In this document: one piece after another, positions 46,248-60,781 of the stretch
Layout: each line of letters begins with the position of its first letter
How positions within the stretch are numbered: position 1 is the stretch's first letter
NCBI GenBank assembly: GCA_026874595.1
Contig: CM049315.1
Span: 13,210,664-13,274,663, forward strand
Origin: Sipunculus nudus
Lineage: Eukaryota > Annelida > Sipuncula > Golfingiida > Sipunculidae
DNA: 64,000 nucleotides
Direction of reading: 5' to 3'
Notes under the pieces: model-generated
The model's database searches: none
The model's input: the letters and a program-made list of their open reading frames with translations, nothing else
What the model was told of the DNA's origin: nothing
Translations under genes and position numbers: made by a program

Positions 46248-48420
46248 TGCCTGTTGTTAATTTTGATCGTATCCCGATATATATATATGGTACAACAAGT
46301 AGAATGACAAAGAACACAGCAAAACATGGACTATATTTTTCATATAAACTTGTTACATGTACAGGGAATGTAACCCTGTCCACAGTGGTCTATTTTTATG
46401 TCTATATTCAGTTTTCCTGGCATTAAACTGATCGTTCTGCAATTAATTACGGTACACTTCTTGGCGAAAACATCAACATGGTGTATTGTTAGGTAAATTC
46501 AATCACTTTGATGATGTCATTACAAGGCTACGAAGTGGTAATGTGATATATTGAATAATGATATTGGCTGAATTGTAATTATATTATGTTCTACAGACGC
46601 AGAATTCGCTAATGAATTTACCAAGAGGCGAAAGCACACCCCTGAGAACGAGGCAAATAACAGATTATTTGATAAGCGAACTTGAGTAACATTTGTAAGG
46701 GCTGTAGCTGTAAGCTGGTTAAGCTATAGACTAAGTAAACTTGCAGCAGCACATCTCACATGTCTATACATATTCCCCTAAAAAATTTTGCTTTAATCAT
46801 TTTCATGTTAAATCTTGCCATTTTGGACTTTTATAAAATAACGATAAAATTCAGTTAAAAAAGTAAATACAATCACTGTTTTCGCTTTGATAAGATCGGG
46901 GCGGGTCCTACAGTTCCACTGCATGGTCTGGGTGCCGCGGTCAAGCAAAGTACCGTATATGAAGTCCATAATACCCATAGTATACTAGGCCTATTCGTAT
47001 ATACCAGTATACCATATATACTTAAACAGATGCTAAACAAACATGAAGCGCTCATTATGTATATGCCCACTGGAAAATCGATTTTCATATTAAATAAAAA
47101 AGATTTTTGTCATAAAAAATCATATTAATTAAATTTTTTATCGATTGGACATCCACAGGCAGCTTCTCAAAATTCCATAATTTTATCAAATATCCACTTC
47201 ATTTTCCCTGCATACGCAATACATGTTTACTATAAAGTCTGAGATATTTAAATTTACCCTTTCAGATTTAAAATACATCTTAATTGTATACACTATGACC
47301 AGACCTCTAAAAGCATCCATTTAATGACGACATGTAACAGGTGTGGTATAACATTCGAAACGATCAGATGTGTTCATCGTATTGTAACATTTATTTAGCC
47401 TTATAATTAATTAATCAATTGTAACGTGAGAAAAATGGAGGATTTGTGATCTAGAAAAAGGGATTAAGACATTTCAGCTCAGATAATTATTTGTTCGTAA
47501 ATATTCCTCGTTATATGACCAAAAGGGATACTATTCTATGTTTAATTTTTGTTTAATTTAAATAAAATTAGTAAGAGGTTCCAACTGGATTTAATTTTCC
47601 TTTAGGCACCTTCCATTTTACTCATAGACTAAACACTCACAGGGACCTATAGAATGTCAAGGACGAACATATGCGAAACTGCAAAGGTTAATGCATTCAA
47701 TTAATCATTAAACCCTCTTGATATGTACTCGAATAAAGCCAGATTAATTATTTTGATTTACTTCCGAGTTCCAATTATAACTTTTGAACAAGATAAAAAG
47801 TAGAAGCGTGTGGTGCAGCCTTCTTGTGGGCCCGTCTGGATAAGGAAAAATGTTTTCATTGAGAGGGGGTGGGGGGGGGGGGCGCAGATTTCTTTCAAGC
47901 CTGAGTTCCCGATCCGTGCATGAGGTCTGGATTTAGACACAGCGGCTTTGAGCTTTGAGTGTTAAGTATTCAATGAGGATCCGAGCCATAGTAACAACAG
48001 AGGTCTGATTAACCCATATCAGACACGCGCAGGTCGCAGGCAGGCCCTTTAATGATTTGGGGATGCTCAATTCGTGCTATCCCCAGCCTCCAGACATCCG
48101 TAACCTTCTTCCTAAATAATTAAAGTCTGTCTACTGGTTCCTTTGGCTGGATGATGTTGGAGTAACACCTCGGCAGGGCTTTTATGAGTGGAAGGAAAAG
48201 TATTATATAGACTACTGTGCTTGTAACCATACACACTCTGCATGTAGAGCGAGTTAGCCCCGGTTAATGATCCTGATATAAACCTAAGCCCACGGTTTAT
48301 CTCCCCGCTCGTGTGAATTCTTTTTGTCAAGAACTCTTTCCAAGGAACTCGCTTCTTTTGAAAGGATACAACAAATCTGAGGCAAATAACCAACCCTCGC
48401 GTCCTCGGCTTTCCCTAATT
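45729..48420. other. Noncoding DNA right of the retrotransposon
   Basis: AT-rich, with (TC)n at 46204-46244 and poly-G at 47868-47882. The segment 48090-48420 is less repetitive and CpG-richer, but no domain or splice-consistent frame was recognised. Confidence 0.5.
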
Positions 48421-48429
48421 AACTCGGGC

Positions 48430-48890
48430 AAGGAGGTTATGTTTTCACCCATGTGTAACCGTTTGTTGGTTAGTTTGAGTCCCTATTAGCAGGATAAACA
48501 AAATACGCCACGTAAGTTTGCTCCCGATCCGGATAAGGGAGAGAATCTATTAAGATTGTTTTCTCGGGGGGGGGGGGGGGGGGGGGGGTAGGCGCATATT
48601 GAATGCCGTTCTAGTTCTAGCTATACATACAAATTCCCGTTAATTGCTCGAATTCCTTTAAAAACTGCCAAGGAGGTAATGTTTCACCCATGTCTTATTG
48701 TTTGTTGGTTTGTTTCCATGCAGCAGGATAAAGCAAAACCTACCTATTTCTGCAAAAATTTAGTTGCGGGGCGGGACAATGGATAATTAGGACCCCTTTA
48801 TATTTTAATGCGGAGGCGGATAATTGGATATGGCGCAGGAAGACTGTTTTACCTTGGCGGAGGTGTGCGTTCTGTAACTGACATTCTTGT
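48430..48890. repeat. Two diverged copies of a dispersed repeat
   Basis: Both copies carry GCxAAGGAGGTxATGTTTxCACCCATGT, GTTTGTTGGTT and GCAGGATAAA. The first spans about 48430-48565 and the second about 48668-48885. A 23-base poly-G run (48566-48588) lies between. Family unidentified. Confidence 0.65.
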
Positions 48891-51800
48891 TACCATCGAC
48901 GTTTGATGGAGTGTACAGTTATATTTTTGTGCGTATTTCTATTATTTAATACATGGGTGGAGGAGCCAGGATAACCGCAACATATTATATGTCAAAATAA
49001 ACATTCTTCATAAGGCGAAATAAGATTCACGTCTGTTGGAAGTATTATTTCAAATTAAAATACCAAAATATATTCCATATAATAAAATATAAATAAATTT
49101 ATTGGTTCGATATTGAAATTTAAATCACATTTGATCTATTTATTTTCTCTGGTATTAGTCACTCACTTGAATTCTAAAATACAGTTTCCCTTACAAAGGA
49201 TAACCTGAGGAAGCTTAAAAATATTAATTAAGTTCTACCTACTTAATACGTTTGTTTTAGACATGACCCACAGCCGTATCCTTTTGTAACATGTTAACAT
49301 TCTATCGAATTCTCTCAACAGGACTCAAACCTTATATTAACCTCATATATATACGATCTGACTTAAATGTATGACGATAGATACCTGTTAAGTGTTTGTC
49401 GTGTACGTGAGAGGCTAACAGCTGCAGGAAGAGAAAACATTTCACTACAACACTGCAACAGCCCTGCGTTATTCCTTCTTTCTTCCTAGCATAAAAACGA
49501 TGCCCTGGGGTTATATGGTGCTATTAGTAGCCTCATCTGGGGTGGAAAATTGTACTCCCAGCTCGTATATCACCCCAGCAGGAAATAAAATTGATTTTAT
49601 CTCCGGACGATGATAGCTGTTACTCGACATGGGTCTGACCAAAGAAGGTAATTTTTACCTTAAAAAGATGTAATACTTCTTGAAAGGGCAAGTGTTCGTG
49701 TTGTTAGCTCCACGGATGCGAACCAAAATCTTTTGGCAGCGACCGCGTTTAATTAGCTCAGATGTCTGTAAATTGCTCTGCGGCTTAGCCCGTTCCTCAG
49801 AGGCCGGCCGTCTTAATGGACAGATTCTTGGCACAAAAAATCGAACCTTTGTGGAAATAATCCTTAGTGGATCTATTTCATCAAATCTCTCAGATCTGTC
49901 AAATCATAATCGTTTTAGGTGTATACTTCATTATAAACTATACAATAAAATGACCCCTGCATGTCGGACAATTCATCTTTACCGAAACAAATATTGACCA
50001 AACAGAATGGAGTTCCGATCCATGTGACAGGGTGATAAACGAGCGACGAAACAGCCTGATTCGGGAAACATAAACAGCCATGTTTAATCTCTGAATTCTC
50101 ATTTTAGCCGAGGTCCACGGCCTGTCGCTGGCATTCTAACTCCAATATGGATAAAGGTAACTACACTATAAAAAAAAAACGATTATTGTTCAGCCTTGTT
50201 TTCAGGTTTTCTATGCACTACACGGAATTCTTCAGAGGACCATTTAAACTATTCTGCCTATGAAGACCTGTTGCGGTTCGAACAAAGGACTAAAATGTAC
50301 AAGATTTACCCACGGCTTAAGATTACGTTTTTGTGAAAGGTAAATGTAAAGGTACGGTTTATAGTCTGATATCTCCGACGATGTCAGTCTCATCCGACTT
50401 TACACTTTGCCAACCTTGTCTTTCCGGCCTATTCATTATTGTAGCTTCTACCCCCCCCCCCCCCCCCCCCCCCCTCCTTAGGGCATACAAGCCAAATAGG
50501 TACAAGAAGGTTATTCGTTTACATATGCCAACCACCCATGACCAGCATCCATTCACTCCTTTCCCTTTAGTACATCAGCCAGAGGGTTCATCGGTACCAA
50601 ACAGGTGACAATTGCTATCAATGTTTTTTTAAAAGATGTATGTTTGTAGATGATAAATATGCCTGATAGCAGTATGAAAGTGGTAGCTTTCTGTAAAATA
50701 TCAGCCTGTTTTGAAATGTACTTGCAACGAAATTGCAATTTTGCGGTACATACTGTTATATATATATTATTTAGGTATAACAATTTATATATTGCCTGTG
50801 TAAAAACAAATTTGATGTCAGTTGATAGTAGATATTTATGGCTTTCATCTGGTGTGTTATTCATGTATATAGCTTTCCAAATTCCACAGATATGAATACT
50901 TTTCCTCACCCTGTATCATAGCAATTTGTGTAATTAAAGCTAATTTATTAAAAAAGCAAGGTGTATTTCTGATTAGACCTACAGTGACCAGTTTGGTTTA
51001 AATGAAATGATTAATGATGTCTGAAGTCTTTTAGCTGGAAAAAAAAAACATGTCTGGCACCCAACTACAGTTTGTGGTTTTGGGCGTGGTCATAGAATGG
51101 TGTTATTCCGTTGTTAAGTTAGCCGATACATGTCCCATTGCCACCAAATGTTCGCAGAAAAAATTAATGCCTGGTTGATGTTTTTGAGTAATTTTATGTC
51201 GCATACCCACGCACTTTGTGAACCATTATTGGTTAATCTTCCAAATTATTCCACTCGGCTGCTATCGTTCGCCGGTATATAGACTAAAACTCGGATGTCG
51301 CAAGCCGAATGTCACACATGACAGGTATGCAGGCCGGGGACTCGGAGTTGTTTAAATATATGTTTTTGCATGTCTCCGCTTTAAAAAAGGGCGACAAGTC
51401 ATTTTGGGCAGTATATTTTTATTTGTAAGTTTTTATTATATTTATGCCGTTGTCACATGTGATATCGTTTAAACTTTGCCGCCGTATCTGCATTTCTGGC
51501 CAAATTCGCTTTCTTATACGAAATATAAAAGAGCCTTCGGCTGAGAGAGGGCTCTGTTGTCTGCTGAAATATCCCCATGCAAATATTTCCTACAAACTTA
51601 ACATATACAATCAAGGCAAGAGCAGTAAATGTACCTACATCATTTGCTTAGGTTGCACCATAAGTTAATGATAGATATTGCAGTTTGCCTTTGTGTCAGG
51701 ACTTACTGTGAATGTGAAGCAGAGCTGTAAGTTAATCATTCTGAGTTGCCTCTGTTTATACTGTTAACATTTCTTACAGGAGAGAGATTTCTAAATAAAT

Positions 51801-53580
51801 ACCACTTTCTTTAACGGAAACTAGATGTTCATTTGAACCGTTGGGCAAACAGAGTTTAACCTTGAATATATACCAGTTTGCTATATTGCCAGTAAGTGCA
51901 ATGACTCATCCTATTCCGGTTTTATGATAAGACAAAGTCTAGTAAATGCTAGTGATAAGCCCAAATTAATAAAATCAGTTGTTGAACAAATCTAATTTAA
52001 TTCTAACCTGCTTTGACTCAGGAGTTCAGGGTTTATGTCTCAAACGAAACCCTAGAAGTCCAGTATTAGCTAACTTTTCCGGATTGGAAGGCATACATGG
52101 TTCGCCTTGGGCTATGTTCTTGCACCATAGGGTGCCTTAAAGATCCCTTTGTTTTAATCTTTACAATGCAATTTTTCACTTAACGGCCAGAGCAAAATGT
52201 GTCCCTGTCATTCCCCAGGTTTAAGGGAGATCATGATAATCACACTTACTGCATGTTGTACTGGCCTAACAATTATAATATCAATGGGGTTTATGGTTTT
52301 GCCCTTAAAATTATATCATCTCTCGCTTACTAGGATATAATTGTAACTGTTAGACCCCAAGATGTAGATACTCTAAATGTTTTGTTTTCATATTATTTTC
52401 TTTTATTTAAACGTTTCACTAGAAACACACATGATAATAAATATGAAAATAACTGATTAGTCATTCTTCTGGTGATTTCTATTTTAATTCCTTGCAAGTG
52501 CTAACTTTCTTATGACTTCATTTGGCAAGATAGCCGGGCTTGAAATAACTAAAAAATATAACAGACTTATAAAAGCCCCTGTTATAATCCAAATAAAAAA
52601 TGACACAATGATTTTCATATTCTACTCAATATAATCTTTCCAACCATGTAAAAAAGAACTCACAGATCTGATGTTTTTCTGTCAGAAAGCAATTGCATAT
52701 TTATATGATTATGATCTTATAAACTGATATTGCTTATTTTCCCTTAAAACCTAACACTGAATATTACTTGGATAGTTTTATTTTTTAATATGAAAGTTCA
52801 AAATACAAAAAGGTCCTAATTGTTAAATAATCAATGTAACAAACAATTCTTTAAAGAGTCTTTATCACACAGCGAACATTCACCCTGAATAGTGAAACTT
52901 TATATAAGTAAACAAATTTTCTATATTTAATACATTATAATCTGTTACTTCTTCTGTTGATTTTAAATGTTTAAATTTATCAAGTGCTCCACTGGTCATA
53001 ACGCTCAGCTTAATCTATATTGGTCAGTGATCTAATTCTTATCTACTCAGGAGAGTTTAAGAGAACCTGTTTTCACAATTTCTGAACATTACAGGTCAAG
53101 CGATTGCTAGTTTTGCCTAGGTATATAACACACTGATAATTCACAAAAGAAACTTCAGTCTTACATTATCTTTTTGCATTGTTTATAATCGCGAATAATG
53201 ATGGAACAATAGAGTGAAAATAAGAAATATCATTTCAGCTCTAGTCCATCATAATCGGTCAGCTACATAGGCCTATAGATTTAATTTTCTTATCATTCAG
53301 AAAAAAAACACCTAAAAATGTAACGGTTTTGCTCGCAGAAGAAAGGTAAACATAAATGGTGCGTTCTGTAGTTTATATACTCGTAAAGAAAATAAGCAAT
53401 GTTTGGTAAAGCACATTACATATTGTAGGTAAAATCAAATATCAAATACAACAATAAACGAATATAAGCGTAACTACGCTAAGGTAACGCTATCCCTCAC
53501 ATATAGCTATTTTTCTTTTATATCCTGATTTGAGTAGGAAGAACTGAAAAAGATCATATTGACTCAGGTCAGCATCCCTT
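48891..53580. other. Noncoding DNA with CpG-richer islands
   Basis: No exon supported. The stretch 49390-50140 is compositionally unlike its AT-rich flanks and could be conserved noncoding DNA. A 24-base poly-C run is at 50451-50474. At 52000-52220 there is text with GCACCATAGGGTGCCTTAAAGATCCCT, resembling a dispersed element tail. Confidence 0.45.
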
Positions 53581-54224
53581 TTTTAAGGGTTTCAAACTAG
53601 GTTTTGTGTCCCGGAACCCCTCCCCCCTCTTTTCCGGACCTGGGGACCTTTTTTCTAGGTTTTGTCATTATTCCTGGCGTGGACCCCTCCGTTCTTAAAT
53701 CCTGGATCTGCCCATGTGAGGGCATAAGAATGGATAACTGTAGGTGCATACACCTATTGATCATAAATGATACATCATTGAAAAGATTACTTCGCTTGAT
53801 ATAAGTTTGGCATATAAAGTTGTATACAGAAAATTTATATAACCACTCCTTTGTTCTTTTTCCTAGGGGTGGGTGTAACTATAAGAATGTATTACTTAAG
53901 CAGTATATACCAAGGGGTCATAAATAGCATGTCCTACTGAAGCGGATGATTTAAGCTATCATTTGAGACCAAATTTGACTGGATACGTTTTTGCATATTA
54001 AGTAAAATGGGCCTTATAACCACTCTGAAGTCGTTGTCCTTGAAATAAAAAAAATATATACGTCATCCGACATAAAACATCCATTTATTCACCACTTTTA
54101 TACTGCTATCAGGCATTTTTATTACTTACACATGTATACCTATCGAGCACACATGGTGAAAATTTGTCACCAAAATGGTACCAATGATCCAAATTTTGGG
54201 GTCTGGCTGAAGTACTACTAATGG

Positions 54225-54335
54225 TAAAGACTATGTCTAGGAATCCCAGTGAGGGAGGCGGGCCTGAACGGGACGCGAACTATAACAACCTTTCGCCAGC
54301 GCCCTACCATGCACGCTCAACAAGAAAAAATGATA
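54225..54335 (-). repeat. tRNA-derived SINE head (remnant)
   Basis: On the minus strand, GGTAGGGCGCTGGCG resembles a tRNA D-arm/A box. It is followed about 20 bases later by AGTTCGCGTCCC, a B-box-like T-arm. The short plus-strand frame over it is an artefact. Confidence 0.45.
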
Positions 54336-55479
54336 TGTATTCATTAAGCATTTCATATACCTTCACACCTTCTTTCATTATTGACGTCATTCTAAATAAA
54401 AAAAATAAACAAAAGAAATTAAAACAAATTTTAGCCTGTGTTAAGTGTGAAAAAAAAATAAACAGTAATTATTTTCCTAAGATGGGGTCAGTTTGTTTTC
54501 TTTCCATCGATCAGGGTTAGTTTTTTTTTAAATTGACACTAAAAAATAAAGATAATATCAAAAAGTTTACAGGAATGTAATGTACACGTGACTATGGTTG
54601 CAGCTGCCTCTGTCTTTAGTTATAATAATTAATATTTATTAATCTAATTTCTTTCAATAAACCTGGATTTGGATAATGACACAAACAAAGTTAACATAAT
54701 CCTGCGTAACATGGATTGCTCATTTAATAAAGTGGAAGCTTGCAGTTGCAGGATACTTTGTGGTGTCAGGTGTGTGAATGTCATTTGATTTGAGGGCCAG
54801 ATATCTTAAAATATCACAAACTCACACGCCCCTCTAAACAATAAAAGACTCAATGGCATTTTCAAATGATGCTTTGAAATCCTCGTTGGTATTATCCCAA
54901 AACAGCATGTACATATTCAATATGTAAAATTGTTATTGTATCAAACGTTATTTTTGTTATTTTATGTTCTCCTGGTTTAGGTTTGTAAAATAATAAATTT
55001 GATAGATATATAATATTTATTATTATTATTTTTTTGGTTGGATGTAAGCGCTAATTAAAGTGAAGCAATTCTTTTTATTTTTTTAATGACATCTTCCAAA
55101 ATCTTGTCTCGTTCGGTAAAAAAAAACATAAAAAGGAATAAAAATAAATAAAACACCTGCTGGCACCATATATTTGTTTTCGTAGAGCCGATATCATTTA
55201 ACATTCTTTTTATGGCCCTAAGCTCAAATATTTGGATATTTCCACACAGAAGTTTTATAATTTATTATATAAATATATGTAACTCTCAACAAAAATGCCT
55301 GAGATTAAGGTCTTTCAAGCGATGTGACACAATTGGATTACTTTGTTTACATGTTTGGTATAACCCATTTTTTTTGTTTAAAGTAGCTAGGGACAACAAG
55401 TTTAAAAGTTATTACTTTCTTTTTATTGAGAAACCGTCATCCAGCCTGCTTAGACAAAATTTAAAGAATGTAATGACAC

Positions 55480-55959
55480 AAGCAGTTACGAATTGTGCCC
55501 CGAGGTCCGTCTGAGTATAGCGTGACAGTGCGGCGCCATTACGAGAAGTCGTGGTACGTCACATGCCCGCGTCTGGCGCTGAGCGAATATTTAATAATGT
55601 CTAAGGGCAAGGGGAGAGAAGACGATTTTCCAGCTGGTCCTTTTTGTACTTTATCCGGAGACTACTGTATAATTGACGCCGCGGGGTCTTGGAGGGAAAA
55701 TGTCTCTGTTGTTTATTAAATTGATATGGAGTAATGAATGTTTTATACACTAACAACCTGGCTATTTGCCGGAATCCATTATATTGCGATTTTCTTTTTC
55801 ATTCCCATTCAATGATCTTCATTTATTTTCTATGTTTGCCCACTATGTAATGCTGAATACAATAAATAAATCAAAAGGTACCGATATTAAGTCTTCTACT
55901 AAGTCTGTAAAGTTTCTACCTGGGGATGTCAAGCCTTGCTGAGTGCCTCAGGTCAATTC

Positions 55960-56044
<85 letters not shown>

Positions 56045-58090
56045 TATGACCTCTACGGAAAACTCTTGGACACTAAACACCAAAAATGCAATATCATAAT
56101 CAAAGATTATTCTTTTCATAATAGGAATTTTGTCATCTTACATATGAGAGTGCTATGTTCGGGGTACTTACTACGCTCAATAAGCAACGGTTACGCTGTG
56201 CTCAACTATTCGCTCCGCTGTAACTGCTGCACGAAACCGCGGTTGTCCGTCAGGTTTGGCCGGCAGGCGGTGTTGTCTCTGTGGGATTCCCTCCTGCGTA
56301 ATATTGATTCCCCCGTTGGAATACATAGAAATCTGTCGTAACCTTTCAGGACAGTCTCTATACTAACTTGCCGGTGTGGCCTTAGGTCAGTTAATTATCC
56401 GCCACTGTTTGCAAATTTCCTCTCTTGCAGTGCGCACGACGAGCTCTGATGGACGCAGTCATCTTTGTTAACACGTTGAGCCAATCAGATTTTGTCTTAC
56501 CCAGGGTCAGTTTGCTGCTGTTTGGCAGCATGCAAAACCTGAACAATCCTTCCATCTGTCACAGCGCGTGTGTGGAAGGTCCCAGGGAGGACACGCGTTG
56601 TGTTCAGAGCGTAGGTTTTTACCTCTTCTATGAAAAAGTAATGTATGTGTGAATAGGATACATGCAGTAAAATCCCCTGTTAGAAATGGATAAGCGGTAT
56701 ATACAGGGACACTGTAAATGAATATCCCACAGTTGTATTATCTCTTAATATCTAAAAAGTGTTCCAAATATACAATGTCAAACTATCACGCACTAATCAT
56801 ATTAATGTCTCGTTGTAAAATAATAAAAAAAATCACAATAATTTTTAACATAAAATTACATTGTGTAAATTTTGTAATTTCGTGCACACAAACTAAGTAC
56901 ATTTATATACCAATACGGCCCTTTATAAATAATGTTCACTGACATAAAAACAGAAGAGAAAGTGCATATATGACTACATGCTGGTTGATCTGTTTCCAGA
57001 TAGCTTGCTCAGATTTCTTTGTCTCATATATCATACAGAAACAGTATTCGAAGCGGAAAGTTGAAAAGTTTTCAGGTAAAAGCTAATTTGTGTTCTGTAT
57101 CCCTATTTCTCTACTTGTGAACTTGTTTTGCCCCTCTGACGGGGATGACATTTTTTTTGTCGTTTGGGTTAACAGAAGGTAACAACCATTTTCCTCCATC
57201 GCATCTTTTTATCCCCATTGCGGTATCGCTAATACTGTCAGCTCCTCCGCGGGGACCCGCTGGGTGGACATTATCTGCGGGGCTCAACAGTAGTCTGAGA
57301 GCAAAGTCGAGTGTATTGGAGGTCATAACACGTTGCCACTTGGATGCCACGTCATCACTTTGCCATATTTGTATGTAGCTGTGAAGTTCAAGGGCCACAT
57401 TAAGCCCAAAGATGTACCACAGTGGGTTGTCATGAAAGAAGTCTCAACTCGTCCACCTGGTAAATCATCTGCCATGCGAGCCGAGACCAGCTACCTCGGA
57501 GGTCCCTGCGATTGATTCATTGTAGTTTGTGCTGTGAGACGACTCCGTGCTAGTGGGGGGATCTTCGTCGACGTTCAATAAATGGCGAATCTAATGCCTG
57601 GTCGGTGCTGACGAGGTTACGCGCTTATACTCGACTTTGTGTCGTCCACAAGTTAACGTTTTAAGTTGAAAACTCATCTGCGGGAGTTGCTGAAGAAAAT
57701 GAAGCATTCCTGCTGATTTATAGAATGTTCACATCAGCTGTGCTTCCTAACAAGGTATCTGATAGCGTTAAAACGTTCAGTTTCGATTGGCTGTTAGATA
57801 GGGGCGGAGGTGATTGATAATGCTTTGTCTGTCGGGCAACGTTTTTTCCCGCCGGAATTGATCTTTATATCTACAGTTCACGGAAGATAGCCAACGCAGT
57901 TACACAAAGTGCAGAAAACTTGTCCGCAGACTGGATAGAACATGAGACCTAAAGGACTAACTGTGAAGTCAATATTCAAAGGTATGCAAGTGTGAGGTTA
58001 GATAAGGGGTTGTGAATTCAAGTATTCTGACACTCCAAGCCTGAGGACAAGCAGTTTATTTTAATCGGAAAGTAAATCAAGGAAGAGAAA
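55480..58090. promoter_or_regulatory. CpG-richer segment upstream of the 58,093 exon, candidate promoter/5' UTR
   Basis: Segments 55490-55720, 56150-56640 and 57100-57980 are more GC-rich, CpG-containing and nonrepetitive than the surrounding sequence. A possible 5' UTR exon ends CAAAG|GTATGC at 57981. No TATA box or start site is assigned; the short frames on both strands here show no known domain. Confidence 0.3.
55961..56040. repeat. (TA)n microsatellite
   Basis: Forty TA units without interruption. Confidence 0.98.
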
Positions 58091-58092
58091 CC

Positions 58093-58148
58093 ATGGCTAC
58101 GGAAGTCGGTATCAGCTATAAAGAGATCTTAACTACCCTACTTTGGAG
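58093..58148 (+). CDS. Probable first coding exon of an unidentified gene
   Basis: ATG in the strong context GAAACCATGG opens an 18-codon frame (MATEVGISYKEILTTLLW) plus two bases, ending at a perfect AG|GTAAG donor in phase 2. The CpG-richer upstream sequence fits a promoter. No downstream exon was recognised in the remaining 5.8 kb, so the product is unknown. Confidence 0.45.
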
Positions 58149-58149
58149 G

Positions 58150-60245
58150 TAAGACGTCTCAATTGTTAAAAATATCTTTTAAAGTCCATAACCTGTTATT
58201 GACATTACCTTCAGGGGCTTTACCAGGGAGTGAGGGGGTGCCGCAAGGGGCCATGCCCCCCCCCCCCCCCACCTCCTACCAACTGTTTATGTTATATATG
58301 GAGGTTAAACTCTAGGGATTATTTTTGTTAGAAAATATTTTTCAAAATATGAAAATATCAGTCAAGTTTCATTACTGTACACTTTAATCTGCAAAAATTA
58401 CCACAGAGATCTACCCCAGAGACATAATTTATGAATCTGTCAGGAGAAAACGAAGAAACTGGTGATAGAAAATTTGCATCCCAAATTAATGACTACTACT
58501 AAGTGGATTGTAATAACTGACTTTTTCACCCATTCTGAGTTTTCATTTATGCTTTAATACCTGTTTTTTTTTAGTATTAAAACTTAAACAGTCATATCGG
58601 GATTTATAGACTGCTTCTTAATATATAAATTTTAAATTTTCTTGGCTTTCATGCTTCAACTGTCTCACACAAACATACATTTTTAAACACACACACACAC
58701 GCAATTATGGCCCATGCACCAGGCATGGATGCAAACAGCCCAGACCCCCGGCACGCCCCCTTCATCCTCCCCCCTTATTTATTCCTGGCTACGTCCCCGA
58801 CCATACTAACACACTAATTAAAACTATGATATAACCATATACCGCAACAGAAATGGGGTAATTTTTTATGATGATACAGAAAAGAAACAGACAAATATTT
58901 TGCACCTGTGAATACTTCAGATTACACCTAAGATCCTTGAGAAAAAATTAAAAATAATTATAAGTAAATGTTCGAAGAGGAACAAAAATAGGTCTAGAAT
59001 AGTAATCTGGAATCCATTTCACCCGACCTAGCCCCCCCCCCCCCCCCCCCCCCCCCCCGCCCCACGGTAATCTGAACGCGGTTTCGACCTACGGAGAAGG
59101 GGGGTATCTGAAGCGGGGATAATCTGAAATCGCTACACCAGTCTCTGTTTACTGCATTATCCATTAGACGTACTATACTCCTATGGCTTGCCTTGAATCC
59201 ACAGTCAGATGATTAAGGTAAATGAAAGCTGTTTACAGTTAACTCTCGTTTTAATGCTACATCTGGTTTAAAAATTGAACCGAGCCTGATGCACTTATTA
59301 AGCTAAATATAACGGTAACGGTAGTTGCATTTTCACGATATGAAAGTGAACGATATTGGAACACCGGGACCTCGGGAAGTGAAAATCATTTTCTTGTTTC
59401 ACCTTATTTCATTCCGTTTGATTATATTTTATTCATGATTTAGTAGTTAGAACAATGAGAGGCAAAAACTAGACAAACTCATGTTGTAAAGCCTAATCCG
59501 TCCCCTCGTTACCCTCTTGTTTCCATAAGGGCACGTTTACCGCAAGTGTAGTATTTTTAAAGATGAAAATAATATAAAGTTTCAAGCAAATCTTTCCTTT
59601 ATGTTATTTATTTGAATTTTAAAAAGTAAACACCGTTACAAATATTTCATGGGCGAATATTTTAATACGTCATGATAATTATCAAACACTATGCCCAGAT
59701 ATCATGGTTTTTTATATATAAGTATGTCACCCAACTTTCGTAATTATTTGGTACATACTGCTCTGTCATGTGATTAGAATAAAAGTAATCTAAAGTACAC
59801 ATTGATGACTTAACTTTCATTTTAATGACAATTTAAAATTTAAATCATAAGTATTATAATTGCATATTGGGCACTGGCCCTTTTAGCCATAAGCACTGAG
59901 GGCTCCAGTGTGAAACAAAATAAATATAAAATAAAACCATAAGGAAAGGTAAAACTAAAGAATAAGTTATTTGCCATAATACATAAATGTATTATTAAAA
60001 TAAGTAGTAAAAATTAAGTTTAACTATACAGTCAGACATTTCAATAAACACATATGATGTGATATCATCTGATGGTACATAGTTGACTGAACAGTCATAA
60101 TATATTTCATAAATTTCAGAAAATTGTATATTTTGATTAGTTGGTTTTGGGATAGGCGAACCTGAAAGGGTATACTTTCTGCCTCATGGACGATTAACAC
60201 GGCGCTGTCGACAATTCATTTGTTTCATCTTGTATGATAAGTTTG

Positions 60246-60313
<68 letters not shown>

Positions 60314-60734
60314 TTTTGAAAAGAGAGAAAGAGACAGAGAGAGAGAGAGAGAGAGAAACAAAAAGAGAGAGGGAGAGAGAGCTCTTTCAGTTACAGAGAG
60401 AATTTAAGAACAAACGTTACATCCATTGACCTACATGCATAATCAAATTTAAAATCACTCGATGAAAATATTTTCAGACCCCATTAGCTGACCGGAACAA
60501 GGGCTTGAACAGCCAGAGACGTTTATAGCTAATGTGCTATCAATATTCAATAGAGAAACCCTCTAAGACGTCTATTCTGGCTTCCCCGAGAATAGATTTT
60601 TAATACAACCCCTACAGGCAACGTCGCTAAAACATATTGCGTATTGTCTTACCTGGAAATAAAATTACTGCGGGCGGAAGATGTATCGATCATACAAGAA
60701 ACTTGCCTCATCGGATGTGACAGTTTTAATGATT

Positions 60735-60781
<47 letters not shown>

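Noticed and set aside
46082-46327. Minus-strand ORF with an Arg-Glu run
   Set aside because: Translation of the (TC)n microsatellite.
57111-57398. Overlapping 95- and 77-codon ORFs on opposite strands
   Set aside because: Both strands open by composition; no domain, no splice support.
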